64,000 nucleotides of DNA from Hofstenia miamia. Its lineage: Eukaryota > Xenacoelomorpha > Acoela > Hofsteniidae. The stretch lies in NCBI GenBank assembly GCA_900660155.1, contig CABFPE010000100.1:1644845-1708844 (forward strand), given 5' to 3'. The translations under genes and the position numbers were made by a program. A model generated the notes under the pieces. The model made no database searches, was not told where the DNA came from, and saw only the letters and a program-made list of their open reading frames with translations. Of the stretch, positions 1-13,189 are shown in pieces (positions within the stretch are counted from its first letter, which is position 1; the number at the start of each line of letters is the position of its first letter).

Positions 1-34
1 ATATATATATATGTGTGTGTATATATATATATAT
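1..34. repeat. (AT)n/(GT)n microsatellite
   Basis: The window opens inside an alternating AT run with a short GT core. Similar AT runs recur through the window. Confidence 0.95.
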
Positions 35-1761
35 CCACTGTTACTATATAAAAAATATATAATGTCGCTCTGTACGATTTCTGGCGAAAGTTATATGGGC
101 TTTTAAGAAGTCTGAGTTCGGGCTCAATTTTCCGTACATAAATTTTTTGCGGCCTCATATGGTATACTGGAGCTGGGTACAGCTAAATTCTCAGCTTTCC
201 CTTGCTCTAAAAGTAGGAAGACAGTCCTGGTTCTGTCAGATCATGTAGTTCCATGGGATGGATTAGTGTCAGTCCCACGGGACATTTCGGTAGAATGAGT
301 GAAATGCCACATGGAACCATAAATGAAGAAACTTGAAACCCTGATTTCAAAATATTAGTAATAATTTCTGCTAATTTTAGGAAAGATACAAGTTATGCAG
401 TGGAAACAAATGGGACAATGGGATCAGAATATTTCATGAGAGTTCCATGGAAAGGCAGACATATAAAATTCTGGTCTCGTAGAACCGTACTAATAATTTA
501 TTGATGGTAATTAATAGATCATATCTAATTCTAGAAAGTATCAATTGTAGAATTTTAAGAAACACTAAATTTTGTTCACATCTAACAAACCGCGTAGCCG
601 TTATAAGTAGGTTTGTAAGGACTAGCCGATTATTCGGTTTATCAATTACGTTTGTCTTAATTGATATATAAAAGGCGTAATCGATTAATCGCCAATCGGT
701 AATATTTTGAATTTCTGAAACACATTTGATGGATACATTGGCATTGGGTAACTACGACTGTTTTTCGATTCCAGTTTTTCAACGACTAATCGATTACAGA
801 TTTCCGTAATCATTACAGTTTTAGTTATAATGATATCTTTTAACCTGTCAACTACCCCTGTCCAGCCTGTTTGTATCTTTGATCGCAAAACCTCATTCTT
901 AATTTCGTTATCTTACAACTGAAGAGAAGAAAATGTAAGTATAAATAATAAATATTTCATGGGTGAAATGAACTCCGGATTCCTCGTTTGAAAGATGAAA
1001 AATAAATTTTATTTCATGATTGATAGCAACTGGTACATACAAGTTTCCCTTGATGGATAAAGATTTAATTCAAATTAAATTAGAGATTCATTGAGCAGCA
1101 GAAACAAACAAATGCCGGTTATAACTAGCGCCAACTTCAAAGTCGATTTTGCAAAAAAGCCATTTATTTCAAACAAGTTGAGACATGAGTCACCTCCTAA
1201 TAGAATCCCCAAACTCCCAGTCAAGAGTCTCAGTGCGCAATAAACTTAATTACTATTTGACCACGTGCACATTTTAGATTATTTATAGTGAATTCAAATA
1301 GCCATTATAGGATGCGCGTCTAGAAATTAAATCTCATAGTCGGCGATTTCATAAGTAAATGAAATGAAGATGTTGATTTACAATTCCTGGACTTTCACTT
1401 AAAATTGCGGGTTAGATAAACTCAGCAATTTGAGAACCAATTACATTTAAATTTGAAGCAGACTTTAAATAATGAGATACCTTCTACTAGATCTGGCTAA
1501 ATTTCATTGTAGTTATTTGAAATAAGAATATAAACAATCATGTATGCAAAACATTTTACTTTGATAAAAAATGAGTAAAAATATTTCAAGCTTGAACTGA
1601 CCACGAATAAAAAGGTAATAGTAATTAACTTAAACAATGTTAGTTTTCATGTTGTTCTTTGGGCCAGGTCTTGACCTTTTTTCGGCACATACAGTATAGA
1701 TACAGAAATACAACTTTAAAAAGAAGCCTAATTGAAGAAAATTCTAGTAACGACTCTTTAA
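35..1761. other. AT-rich non-coding stretch
   Basis: No coding sequence is recognisable. Positions 590-880 hold several ATCGATTA-type motifs and, near 845-870, a sequence reading CAGGGGTAGTTGACAGG on the minus strand, which resembles one end of a hAT element. I could not find its partner end, so no element is called. Confidence 0.5.
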
Positions 1762-2363
1762 CACTAGAAAGACGGAATTATCGTTAGACTTAAAAGAGAC
1801 GGCTGCGGTCATTTTCATCGCTTATTCTCAAATTCTATTCCTTGCATTCACCTGAATCCCTTCATCAACGAAAATTGTGATCAAAGGTTAACGAAAGTTT
1901 TTTAACACAATTGAAGAATAATTAACATTAACTGCCAAAAAAAATACTCTGTATTATAGTTCTAAAGTTAGCGAGAACGTTGGAAAGATATCATTTTTCT
2001 CATTGATAATCACTCAACTCATATAAGAACTGAGAGGGAATTGCCGTGGTATGGCGAAGGACTCACTACATCTACTTAAAAGGACATACACAGACTTATA
2101 AAACAAAACAAATTCTGTGAATCTTGACACATAAAGGGCAGAACATGTTATTTGTGGTCCAATTGAGCGTTTCAGCCTTTTAGGTAGAACACAACACAAA
2201 AATTGTGAATTGCTCTTACTGAACACTATATGCTGTTTTTTATTGATGGCCGAGAAACATTAAAAAGTCGTAGTGTATGAGGTGTATAGAACATGTACCA
2301 ACAAAGTTATTAAGAGTGCAATACCCACTTGTGGTCAAAATGACCACTGCCGTCCTCCTAGTG
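1762..2363 (-). mobile_element. piggyBac-like element, internally deleted
   Basis: The ends are inverted repeats: CACTAGAAAGACGG at 1762 and, on the minus strand, CACTAGGAGGACGG ending at 2363 (12 of 14 match). The left end is preceded by TTAA (1758-1761), the piggyBac target; the right flank is TTCA, one change from TTAA. Just inside the right end is GTCAAAATGACCAC, a motif often seen in subterminal piggyBac sequence. Minus-strand frames near 2040-2200 hold closely spaced Cys residues (CCVLPKRLKRS, then in another frame MFCPLCVKIHRICF) that resemble the Cys-rich C-terminal domain of piggyBac transposases. At about 600 bp, against 2 kb or more for full elements, with the catalytic domain missing, it is a non-autonomous derivative. 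The end structure is clear; the protein remnant is less certain. Confidence 0.65.
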
Positions 2364-4299
2364 TTCATATCAAATCGATTTGAATTTACTGCAATATTAT
2401 TTCGCTTAATTTATACTTAGAGCATTACAAACTTCTGTATTCAATTTCACATAATTAAAAGCCCACGCGTCAGGGAAAATCAAGACAGAGTAACATGCTT
2501 TGGGCCAGGCTGTGGCTAAGCGACTACATTTTAAACACAACGCTAGAAATATAATAAATGGCGCCGTCCAATATCTGCTTCTATAAAATGATTCATTTGA
2601 CGGGAAAGACATTGAATAATTTCGAATGCTGCACTTAAAACGCTGAATACGTTAATACATTAAAATTTTAATTAGACAAGATTCAGCAAAATTTTAAATA
2701 AATTGATTTTTGCATTAAAAGTGAGTGTAATTCATTAAATGACTATAGATGTACATTATGAAAAGAATTAGACGTCTTCACAATCAACTAATAACGATAG
2801 GTAATGAGTACTTCAAGGCAAGAACATTGTGATCCAACCCACCTAACCACGCATCTCACTATGCATGACAGATATTGGATGAGAAAATTCTCTCTTTGCC
2901 ATAATTAAAAATATTTCACTTCTACTATTCTTGCCAATGAATGCCACTTATAAATGAAAATATAATTTCGAAAAATAATCGCATTCAAAATTTCTTAAGT
3001 TGCTCGGTATCTTCAACAGATACTATGATGGAGTCGTATTTGGCCCGCGCGTTTTTACAACCCCAATTTACCAAAGCTTGAAGGAAAGTCTTTCAGTTTC
3101 ACATCTGTTTACAAAATCATGTGAGTGGGGTCCTGGCCTATGTTTCTTGGAAAACATTGGGCCCGGCCCATTTATAACTCTGCAGTGGAGTGATTCTTAA
3201 ATCTGTCAAAATAAAAGTGATGTTCGTTACAAAATATGAAAATATAGGCCAATCTAATGATAAAACAATATGAAAGTATTAGAAAGCCGGTGATGGGCTA
3301 GTGTATTTGGGTAGTTAAAATGAAAGAATTGATATAGCGCGCACAAAACCAGTGCAACAGATATAAAAGAAACATTAAAAAACTTAATTTGTATTATTCC
3401 AGCTGGGAATAAAATGAATTCTCATAAAACAAAAATAATAGAACAAAGTAACGTTATAAATAATTCAGAAATTCAAACATAAAACAATCTTAGTCTTCCA
3501 AACTCACGAGCGCGCAACTTTTAAAATTAATCAGAAACTGTAAATAAATTGTTCAAAATACAATTCACTAATCAAATAACAGGATGATACATGTTTGTTG
3601 CTAACTTAGAGATTATCCAAGATATAGGAAGGGGATACATAGGGTCAGCACTTTTAAGACGATTCCATCTCTTTTTGAATAGTAAAGAGTAATTTTGTTT
3701 TGAAATAACGAAAATTATATTCATTAAAACTTAAATTATCAATGAAGCTACAAATTTTTTATTCGAGGGCCTCGAATGTACTATATTGATTGTTCAAAAA
3801 ATTGTTGTTAATGAAACAACTGCAATTGGGCTTATTGAAAAAAATAATTGGCTTTGTTTCTAGAGTTAGACCCACCCAGACCTAGATATTATTAACAGTA
3901 ACAAACTGAAAATGAATGGTACTGGAAAAAAATTACGCATGGACCTGAATCTAAATTAACATCAGCACCATTATAGATGGAATCTTAGATCTACATTTCA
4001 TCATCAAAACACGTATTGATCCAGATATCGATTTAGCAATTTTCAATGTATTACTCTTCTAGATTTGAAATTCATTAATATGAGGCTAATATTTTGCACT
4101 GAATAGTCTGATACATGTATTCAAGACGGAATCAAACAGCATACATGTAATTAAATCAAAAGAAATTGATAAATGACCACAAATGCAGTCGTTAATCTTC
4201 AATAAGTGTGAACAATTAAAAAATGACATTCACTTGAAGTTTATTAAGAAGAGAGTTGTCTTATACATAACCATATAAAGTATATTAGCAAAAACTTAC
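2364..4299. other. AT-rich stretch, probably dystrobrevin intron
   Basis: Downstream of the dystrobrevin exon in its own direction, so presumably intron. I see no second dystrobrevin exon. A GC-richer palindromic patch lies at about 3029-3182: GGCCCGCGCG on the left, and on the right GGGCCCGGCCC followed by a hAT-like terminus reading CAGAGTTATAAATGGGCC on the minus strand. The flanks carry no matching 8-bp duplication. Confidence 0.4.
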
Positions 4300-4444
4300 A
4301 ATGGATTTTCTTTTGAAGAAAGCGAAACTTGCAAGCAGTACGATAAGTGGCATAGCGTATTTGGTCGAAATCTTCAGATTCTAAAACGGAGATTAAAAAA
4401 TCCTTTGTTTGATCCACTTCTTTTTGGTTATCTACACAACCCAT
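4300..4444 (-). CDS. Dyb: dystrobrevin, N-terminal coding exon
   Basis: Dystrobrevin is a cytoplasmic scaffold of the dystrophin-associated complex that binds dystrophin and syntrophins in muscle and neurons. The exon reads ATG at 4444 (MGCVDNQKE), then ESEDFDQIRYATYRTACKFRFLQKKIH. This matches the start of the dystrobrevin EF-hand region; from memory, vertebrate proteins read RAQDLDRIRLSTYRTACKLRFVQKK followed by LHLVDIW. The exon ends at 4300 directly before GTAAGT on the minus strand (4299 downward), a strong splice donor that leaves one base of the next codon, as needed for the expected Leu. The frame has a stop just upstream of the ATG region, so this could be the first coding exon (48 codons plus one base). 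An alternative start is a splice acceptor, a pyrimidine tract ending in TTTTAG at about 4381, which would give an 81-base exon at 4300-4380. The remaining exons would lie below position 1. Family assignment is strong; the 5' limit is uncertain. Confidence 0.75.
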
Positions 4445-5618
4445 CTCACTTAAATAAACATCTGGCAACAATGGAACAGAAGAGAGCTATTTATTAACCA
4501 TTAGGTGTGTCATATATAAACATTATCAATGCAAAACAGAAGAGTGCTTTTGTAAGTCGGTGAGCGGCGTTGTAAATACAAAAAAGGGAACATTAAAAAG
4601 ATGACGAGAAACGACATGCTAATAATAATTCACCTGTACTCCTTAGAAAAAAGCACTCGACTCTAAATAATTGATTAGTCGCACATGTCAATGAGTCTCA
4701 GAGGTTAACCTAATTGCATTTCTAAAAGAATTATTAAAAGTTTTCTTATAACTAAAGTACTTCGTTATCCAACATTAATTATTGTAAAATTGAGAAATAA
4801 AAAATTTAAAAATTGAAACTTTAGGCAGTGTTCAGTTTTCTTTGATATCATAAATGTTTTTAAAGTAGTGATATGTAGATAAATTATTACGTACAATGAA
4901 TATTAATTACATTTAATGACAAATGCTGAATTTTAAACACGGGAAAAAATTATCAAAAATCAAAATAATGATTGTATAAAATAATTAAACGAAACCCTTG
5001 CAGACATTAGTATAGCATGTAAGTAAACAATTGCTCAAATATGAGTAGTTTCATGTCAAAAAATTAGTCGGATTGCCAGCCTCTCTTATACAATTGGAAC
5101 TGAACACATTTTTTCTGACTGCCCAGTACCGAGAGTATTAAATTAATTTAATGAAAGTATAACCTGTTTTTCTTCAAATTTCAGGTAATTGGCAAACTGA
5201 TAGCAATTTTAGCATTTTCAAATGAAGAACATGCAGTAAATTTTTCATTCCACACAATGCTAGTTGAATCTCTAGCTTATTATATAATACAGAATATGGG
5301 TATATTCTCTATATAATGCACATCAATGCAGATATCTAAAGTGTGACAGAAAATCAAATAAAATCTCTTGAAAAATTTCGAACTAGGGACGAATGTTAGA
5401 AATGGATTATGGAAAAAACTATGCGATTAATCGAAAAAACGCATTTGCGTCTATGAAGACATGCATTTTTCTTATCGCTGTTTTTTCAAAAATATAGAAT
5501 CGAGTAAAACAATCATACAATGCTAATTTCAGCAACTAGCTCATTGTTTACATTTAACCAATGCTATATCTGATAATGTAAGGAATTTATACAGAAAAAC
5601 CTTATATATAATATGTGT

Positions 5619-5635
5619 GTATATATACATATACA

Positions 5636-5671
<36 letters not shown>

Positions 5672-5688
5672 TGTATATGTATATATAC
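5619..5688. repeat. AT-rich near-perfect palindrome
   Basis: A 22-base arm at 5619-5640 is the exact reverse complement of 5667-5688, separated by an (AT)n run, so the whole 70 bp is self-complementary. It could extrude as a cruciform. Confidence 0.9.
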
Positions 5689-5907
5689 AAGTAAAAATGT
5701 TATATAATTTCGTGCTACATGTGCATTCTAGTCGAATTTTAAATTTTTGCTCTAGTTATGAACAATATATTATAAATTAGTTATTCAAATCAATATTACA
5801 TATTGTAATGAAAAAAGGTCAACACTTGGTTAATACCACGCAACGACCCACACAATATCGGCTTCTAATTACAGGTCGTAAAAATATAGGAAAGGATTTC
5901 ATCAGAA

Positions 5908-6366
5908 AAGTTTGCCTTATTGGAACGTTAGGCTCCTATGTAATTTCCTTCTTCACGAAGTACTACTCTTGTCAATAATTTGTAATTATTATTTCCAAAG
6001 TTCGCTATAGGACCCATTTAAAATTTTAATACTAAAATGATTAAATTGAAATTTTATAAAACTTCTGTCAATTGAAAAATATAGATGAACACTTCCGCAA
6101 ATAAATCCGACAATCCTTCCAATAGCTCACTATACAGACACAAGGCTACCCAGTTTCAAGNAAGTTTGCCTTATTGGAACGTTAGGCTCCTATGTAATTT
6201 CCTTCTTCACGAAGTACTACTCTTGTCAATAATTTGTAATTATTATTTCCAAAGTTCGCTATAGGACCCATTTAAAATTTTAATACTAAAATGATTAAAT
6301 TGAAATTTTATAAAACTTCTGTCAATTGAAAAATATAGATGAACACTTCCGCAGATAAATCCGACA
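5908..6366. repeat. duplicated ~205-bp segment with a one-N join
   Basis: 5908-6112 and 6162-6366 match with one visible difference. Between them, 6111-6160 matches 7048-7097, then comes a single N at 6161. The first copy therefore jumps directly to sequence lying about 0.9 kb downstream, as a 935-bp deletion allele would. The lone N marks a scaffold or gap-fill join. Confidence 0.85.
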
Positions 6367-9300
6367 AAATATCTTTTGAAAACGTTAAAACCAAACCACA
6401 TTTTAAAAGTGGGTTGACCAGCTAGTGTTGTACTTATATGCATGTAATGCACGTTGATTAAGGCGAAAATAATGTCGGAAATATATTTTATGCCTTCAAA
6501 AGAACAACTAAAACAAAAATCCAATTAACTTTTTGGATGAAAGAATTTGATTGTTATTCGAAAGAAAATGAGTTGCTAAGGAAAAAGAGCGCCGTAAAGT
6601 CATTTTAAAAAGTTTCAAATAAATAATTGCGCTAAAATTTATAGAAATGGGAAGTACATGAATGAATGAAATATAATGACACTCACACTGATTTCACAAT
6701 AGACCTGAAGATTTGCAAAGTTTGAAGAATTTTTAATTCAATTAACAAATAAATCACAAATACTGAGTATGACAAAATGGTTTAGATATCGAATTGTAGG
6801 CGTTGTTTAGAACTACTAAAGTGATTTCCAAATGATGACTAGATGACAGATAGAAGAAAACACTACAGATAAAACTTTATTCTGTAAAGAAAGTCTTTAT
6901 AAGGCTATAAATTTAGATACGCAAGTATCGCAATAAGTTTTTTGAGAGCTTAGAACTATTGACTTCAGTTCTTTGAAGTATAACAAAATGGGAAAATTTC
7001 GAACAACCATTATCATCACTTTCAGAAAATGAGTAGCATTGGCTTCCCAATCCTTCCAATAGCTCACTATACAGACACAAGGCTACCCAGTTTCAAGTCA
7101 GAATATGAGCAAAAACAACCTCTGCAACTCAACAAGTACTTTCAGTAATCCGCGTGCAAAGAAGAGCTGCTCCATTCAAATCATATAGCGACCCATGCCC
7201 AACAGGGCCAAGAGGATTGTTTTGTACTATTAGTATGGGAGTCTTATTGGTTCATAAAGCTTAGGTGTAATAAATATAATGAAAACGAAGATTTATCACT
7301 GAAGAATCAACTTAAAATGCTAAAGCGTACACTGTGAACACTCGCTATAACGTTCTCCCTCATTCGCTCGTTCACTGATTTTTTAGAAGAATTTTTAAGT
7401 GGATGGCAAAGGGGCTGCTTTAAACGGGCTCTGTAGCCGAAAATCTATATGAATATTATTTTCGTATTGATTATGTTCGATTGATATAAAAGTGCAAAAC
7501 AAACTCGCCACTACTTTTAAACCTCAGTGCCTATATTCAAAATGTTGGTTTGATAGTCTTAAGAATACGGATGAATCAAATCTGATGCTTTAAAAATCCA
7601 CTGACAAATCCGAGGAGTGCATCATTTAAGCCACACATTAGTTAGCCATGCCGGAAAGTTCACATACTATTTATTGCAGATCGATCACATTTTACATTAT
7701 GTTCAAACTGGGCGATACATTTAAAGAAGTGATAAAAAATAAACTTCAAAGTAATCACAAGTACATGTAGTACATGTAAGATTTTTATGAATTGGCAACA
7801 GACTACGCTATCTTTAGCATGGACGCAGAATAAGAATCCAAAAGTCAAAGTACTCTCCAATTAAAAGCAAAATTATTCGTAACGTCATTCCTAAATTCTT
7901 ATTTTAGACGCGATCTAAATGCGAACTGGGTTAAAATTAGACAGTCTTTAGAAAAATTAACCCAGATAGTAATGACTATACCATAAAAAACATCTAATGA
8001 AAATTCATTTAATCGGGAAAAAAGAAACATTTTAATAATTGAAATCCAATGATAGAATTTTGGGGGTGGAGTGAAAAACCAATTGCTTTAATATTATCAA
8101 TAATTGGTCCAAAAACAAAAGCAAACGCATTATGGGGAATTCGCTGTTGAAACCGGTTAGAGTTGAAAGAGACCAACTAAGTGTCTATATAGTTTGCTAA
8201 AATTATAATTCAACAATTATCTCAGTGAACCGTGTGTTGACATGAGCCGATTTTTAGAAATTTTGTCGCAAATTGTTTAAGAGAAATTTTATTGTCGCGC
8301 AACCTCTCATGCATCGCAAATTTATTCAATTTACACCTGACATAAAAATTAACCAAGGATTTAATTAATATCTCAGGATAATTTGAGGAGGCTGAATGTA
8401 AGGAAATTCTTGGTAGCAAGTAATCTTAATCTTATTGCACTAAATAAAAGAAGAAATTTGATCTGCTCTCATAAAAAATATTTAATCTCGTCCATGGCCT
8501 ACTTTAGTAAATATACGGTCATACATGCTAAATTTTGAAATAATTCAACATTATCTGAAATCGATTCTAAATAACGTTAGACTTAGTTTATTTCAGTTAA
8601 AATTAAATGAATGGCAACACAATCGCAAAAAATGAATAAATTAAAACGAGGGTTTTCTCTTGTTACCGCAATGTTTGAAGATTTTCTACACTCCCAGTTG
8701 AAGGAACGTTATTTTCTTATATAAAGTGGTTACATTTTCCATATTTCCTCATTGTACTTGTGGTTACTCATGTACTTGTGCGGCAACGGTGCCCATTTCA
8801 TTCTAGTGGGCAGTTTGATGTGATTTCGGAATATATTTATTCGGTGGAAATCGGTTCTTCAAATAATTTTGTTATGGAAATAGCATTGAACTGAATTTCG
8901 TTTAATTGTGGAAAAAAACTACTTAATACGTAAATTTTATGAGTATATTAGTACCTTACCCTAATTTACTACCAAACATTAAATATGTTTGGAAAAACCT
9001 GTCTGTTAAATATATAAAGTATAGTCTTTTATCTCCAATTCAGGCAATGTTCATTGCATGGCTATATTCCGTTTTAATAATAATATTCAGCCCACTAGCG
9101 GCAAAATTGGAGTGGGGCAGCAAAATCTTACTTAAATAATATGATAAATAGTACGACTCTAAGTCCAAGTTTGTTTCCAGTTTAACGCTAGTTTCTAATA
9201 TTTTAATATCCAAACTAAATCAGTGACAAAAGCAAGATATTTGTTTGTTTACTTTTGTGTGCATAGCAAGAAATTGTCTGATCATTGCAGTATAAAAACA

Positions 9301-11231
9301 TAACTTTTACTTATCTTCTAAAATATAAAGAAAATAAAACATTTTTAAAATAGGTTCTGTAATTCAGCTTTTAGAAGTATTAAGATAGGCTCCTTTACTG
9401 CATTTCTCTAAAAACATACAACTCTAACCTTGATCTAAAAATAAATTTCTCAAGATATTCAGTCTATTTAATACGCAATTAACCCATTGAGGCTTGGTGA
9501 TAGACATATGTAGACTGCTATAATTCCCAGCATAATAGTATTTTGCATGATTAATCTTAAGATAATGACGAGTTAATGTATTTATAAAATTTTAGCAAAA
9601 TTGCTAATTTCTCCTTAAAATTTTTGGTTTTTTTTAATTGAGTATGATAGTCCTGTTTGATCAATCTGATCACGGATTTGGAAATTAATATAATTAAGCG
9701 AATATTGTTGTTAAAAAGAGTGTTTGTCAACCCCCATGTGCGAAAAATATTGTCTTGATACTAGTTTCTTGCCATTCATTTTTTGGAATTCATTGATGAA
9801 CAGGTACATATGTGTATCATCTTAGTGTAACATCGTAGATGCACTTTAAATTTAATCTTGGCGATAGAGTGCTTCTTACCATCTGCTTAATGCAAATCAT
9901 TCGTTTTTACTACTAAGTCAGACTCAGTTTCATTATATTTCTCAAAGGGTTAAATTGCATAGAATTCTCTAAATATTTTATGGTTTCCTTAAGACAGTTT
10001 AAGCGCCCATTACTCTCAGACTAATAAAGCTATCCAAAATATGTAAGCATCATTTGATAGAACATTTTATCCGCCTTTGTTTTCATCCTTAAGTCATCCC
10101 CTGCCGCTGATCCGCCCAGTCGCTCATTTGCAGGACGACTTCGCACTTTGCACAAAGAGCGCCTGGATGTGACTTGGGAGTCTATTTACAGAAAACAGAA
10201 AAGCTGAGGATAGTTGTTGCTGTCATGGACCTCATGATTACCTGAACATTAGGAATGGTGAAAATTTTCAATGAAAAATCATGAATCTTTTCAAGTACTT
10301 CAGCCACAGCATACACTTTTGTACAAATTTATAAAAGTATTTTCGAGCACGCTTACCAATAGTTGTGGCATATCTCTGAATTTCCAAATATGACAGTAGG
10401 CTTGAAGAAAATGGCTTTAAAAAGGAAAATCAGTTTGTGCTTTATAGAAGACATAGGTAGGCCGTTAAAGTTTAAATATCTCATTTGTAACATGCATGTG
10501 TACAATGTTAATTATGACCTTTTGTGAAGAACCATAAAATTTCTTAACACTAGAACCGCGATTATTTCTTAGGGTATGAATCATTTATCACAAGCCATTT
10601 CTAAAGAGGCCACAATGCATAAAAGTTATAAACTTTGTATTTTAAAATGATCATCAACAATGATTTGGTCATATACCTACTGGTTGCTCGGAATAAATAA
10701 AAATCAGTGCAAAAACTAAAAACGATTGTGAAATAGGTAGCATGAAGAATACAAAATACTGAAGTAGTTCTTACTGTGGACGTTTCGTTGATGAGGCTTA
10801 TTATTGTCTTCTTACGAAATCATTAAAAGAATTTAAGTTGGAAATGTGGATCGTTAATTGCAGAAGTAAATGATAGGATAACAACAGTCAGTTGTTTCAA
10901 GTAATTGCAGTACACAACAAACTTTATAGCATTATCATCATAAAAACAGTTGGAATTTATAATTTAAGGTTGAAATTAATATAAACGATACAACTAAATT
11001 CATGTAATTCCCTCATGGATGTATCCGCCGAAGTATTTCAATAAATCTGGAGGAACTAAAGTAATTTTATTGGCAAAAAGTTTTCAATGCCAGACAGAAT
11101 ATTACTTCAAATGAATTCGTCAACTCAAATACAAATGTGAATTCTAAGTCGTGTATTAAACATTACATAAATGAATTAAAGAAACTGTCAATTTATTCAT
11201 GAACAGTTTTAGGTCCCAATAATACTATATA

Positions 11232-11966
11232 GGTCTGTCTCAGAATTTGAGAACATTGTTAATGAAATGTTTTTCTTATATAATCACAAAAGCATAAGAC
11301 CATAATTTGTCCGAGACTTGTCAACGAGCCGAGTTTGAGTACTACATTGGGCATTCAACAACCCTTGTTTAAACGTAGCTAGTTTATTTTTCTGCTTTTC
11401 CATCTTCAGACAAAATTAAACAATCTGAGTCTTCATAAGGTGAACGCTATTAATCTGATCTTACAGAATTTTCTTGTTTCATTCAACATGCGAAAAAAAT
11501 CTGAAAAGCGAAAAATTTTTAAAGAACTTAGCGAGCTAAAGCAAGCTTCATTTAGAAGTACTGTTTGGCAAGGCAAGCCAAACCGAGCCGAGCCAAAAAT
11601 ATACAAAATCAAAATGAGCCTCCGTAGTGTAAGTTGAACTGTTACGAGATATATTTCATACAAGACAACATAATATACTTAAACTATGATAATTTAAAGG
11701 TTATTACATGAAAAGGAATGTTTCAGAAGTTAAATGAAGCAATAAACCAGCAACTATTGATAACGTAACAAAAGCCAACCAATACATAAATAATTCTTGG
11801 TTCGTAGAAAATTGCAAGCATAAATGTTTAAAGTTATTTAAACACTTTACAATGCAAAAAAAAACATTCTTTTATCATTTCAACATGCAATTAGATTCTT
11901 TAGATTGAGTGTGCATCATTGTGTTAACGAAGAACAGCGAAGTGTTCGTTATTCTGAGACAGATCC
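11232..11966. mobile_element. inverted-repeat element (MITE-like), superfamily unclear
   Basis: The left end, GGTCTGTCTCAGAAT at 11232, recurs as GGATCTGTCTCAGAAT on the minus strand ending at 11966. The interior carries no recognisable transposase. It contains a further GC-richer patch (11567-11600, GCCAAACCGAGCCGAGCC) and GAGCCGAG at about 11326, suggesting a second short element nested inside. No clear target duplication is visible. Ends starting with GG would suit a Merlin-type element, but that is a guess. Confidence 0.45.
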
Positions 11967-12745
11967 ATTCGGTGTTGTAGTCCGCGTGCGCAATAGGTTT
12001 GTCGGCTACGATTCGATTTATGAAATTGAGCCCCAGTGATTCTTAGTAAAAAGCTTCTCATACAATAGAAAATGTGATTATATTGAAACTAGTGCCGGAG
12101 TTTAAAGTTGTAAAGCAAGAGAACAAATTTCATTATATGAAAGAATTGAAATTTCCGGATAATGAACACTTTCCTAAAATAATGTAGAACACAACATTAA
12201 CTACACAAAATTGCTCAAAATGACAAGTAAATTGCAATAAAATAGGACTTAAATAGTATTTACAGCAGCCAAATGAACCTATAAAACGTTGTTTAGACGG
12301 AATGCGGATTTCTCAAAACGAGTAACATGGCATTTGTAGGACAATAAACAAGAAATACTGTTTGTTTAGAACGCCATCGCGTCTTGTTTAATTCAACCTA
12401 TATCTAACCTAAATAGCAATTGTAGACACTTTCATGAAATATAATTGATATGCGTGAATAAAATTGAATTAATTAACCCATATCTGCATACCGTCCGTTT
12501 TATTGACATTCGTAGAATGAGCTCAGTTATGATAGTATATGAACAGTGATAACGTGAAGTGATAAAAAAAGACATTTACCAGGAATTGTATGCGATTCCT
12601 TTGACGTTAAGAATGATATAATTTACCTGTTGTTTGATTGAAAACACAGCAAATTTTAATTCAATTATAATAACTAAAAGTTGTTAACAATAAAATAATA
12701 AAGAAAGGAGAAACATTTTTAAATAGTGAATGTTTTCAAGTACAT

Positions 12746-12879
12746 AAGACGCGTAGCCAGCCTCTGTAATTTAAGTTGGAGCAAAGAAAAATATAGAACA
12801 ATTTTATTGCAATGCTCTAATAAGCTATTTACTATTCTTTTGTGTGGAAGGCAATCAGGTTTCATTAGCTACGCCACTG
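12746..12879. mobile_element. possible short hAT-like MITE
   Basis: The right end on the minus strand reads CAGTGGCGTAGCT and the left reads AAGACGCGTAGCC, sharing a GCGTAGC core (9 of 13 match). CAGTGGCGTAGC is a common hAT terminus. The flanking 8-mers do not match, so the call is weak. An (AT)n run begins immediately after the element. Confidence 0.3.
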
Positions 12880-12881
12880 AT

Positions 12882-12905
12882 TATATATATATATATATAT
12901 ATATA
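12882..12905. repeat. (AT)n microsatellite
   Basis: Uninterrupted alternating AT. Confidence 0.95.
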
Positions 12906-13189
12906 ACGTAAGGGAAAATGTATACGGCTCTGTAAAAAAACTAGGCGAATGAATAACAAGCCAAACAATTAAAAACGTTTTTCAACAAAATTCAGTACTG
13001 ATGTTTCTAAAATTCAATTGTATTGGAAATCATTTATTTATCTTATATTGTGCGACGCAAAAATTTGACAACATTTTAATTTTGTTGGTTAAAGATTCTA
13101 ACAAAAATGAATACTATATACACTAATGAGTACTGGCATCTAATAATCAATTGTCTTCTGAAAATTTGAGATACAAAGTCCTCGCCATT

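Larger units (their letters stand above)
4445..11231. other. gene-poor AT-rich stretch
   Basis: Upstream of the dystrobrevin exon; it may contain an upstream intron or promoter that I cannot point to. It holds an AT palindrome (5619-5688), a duplicated segment with a single-N join (5908-6366) and, at 10544-10556, TTAACACTAGAACCGCG, which looks like an isolated left end of a piggyBac-type element. No partner end was found. The short open frames here are ATG-poor and match nothing I know. Confidence 0.5.
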
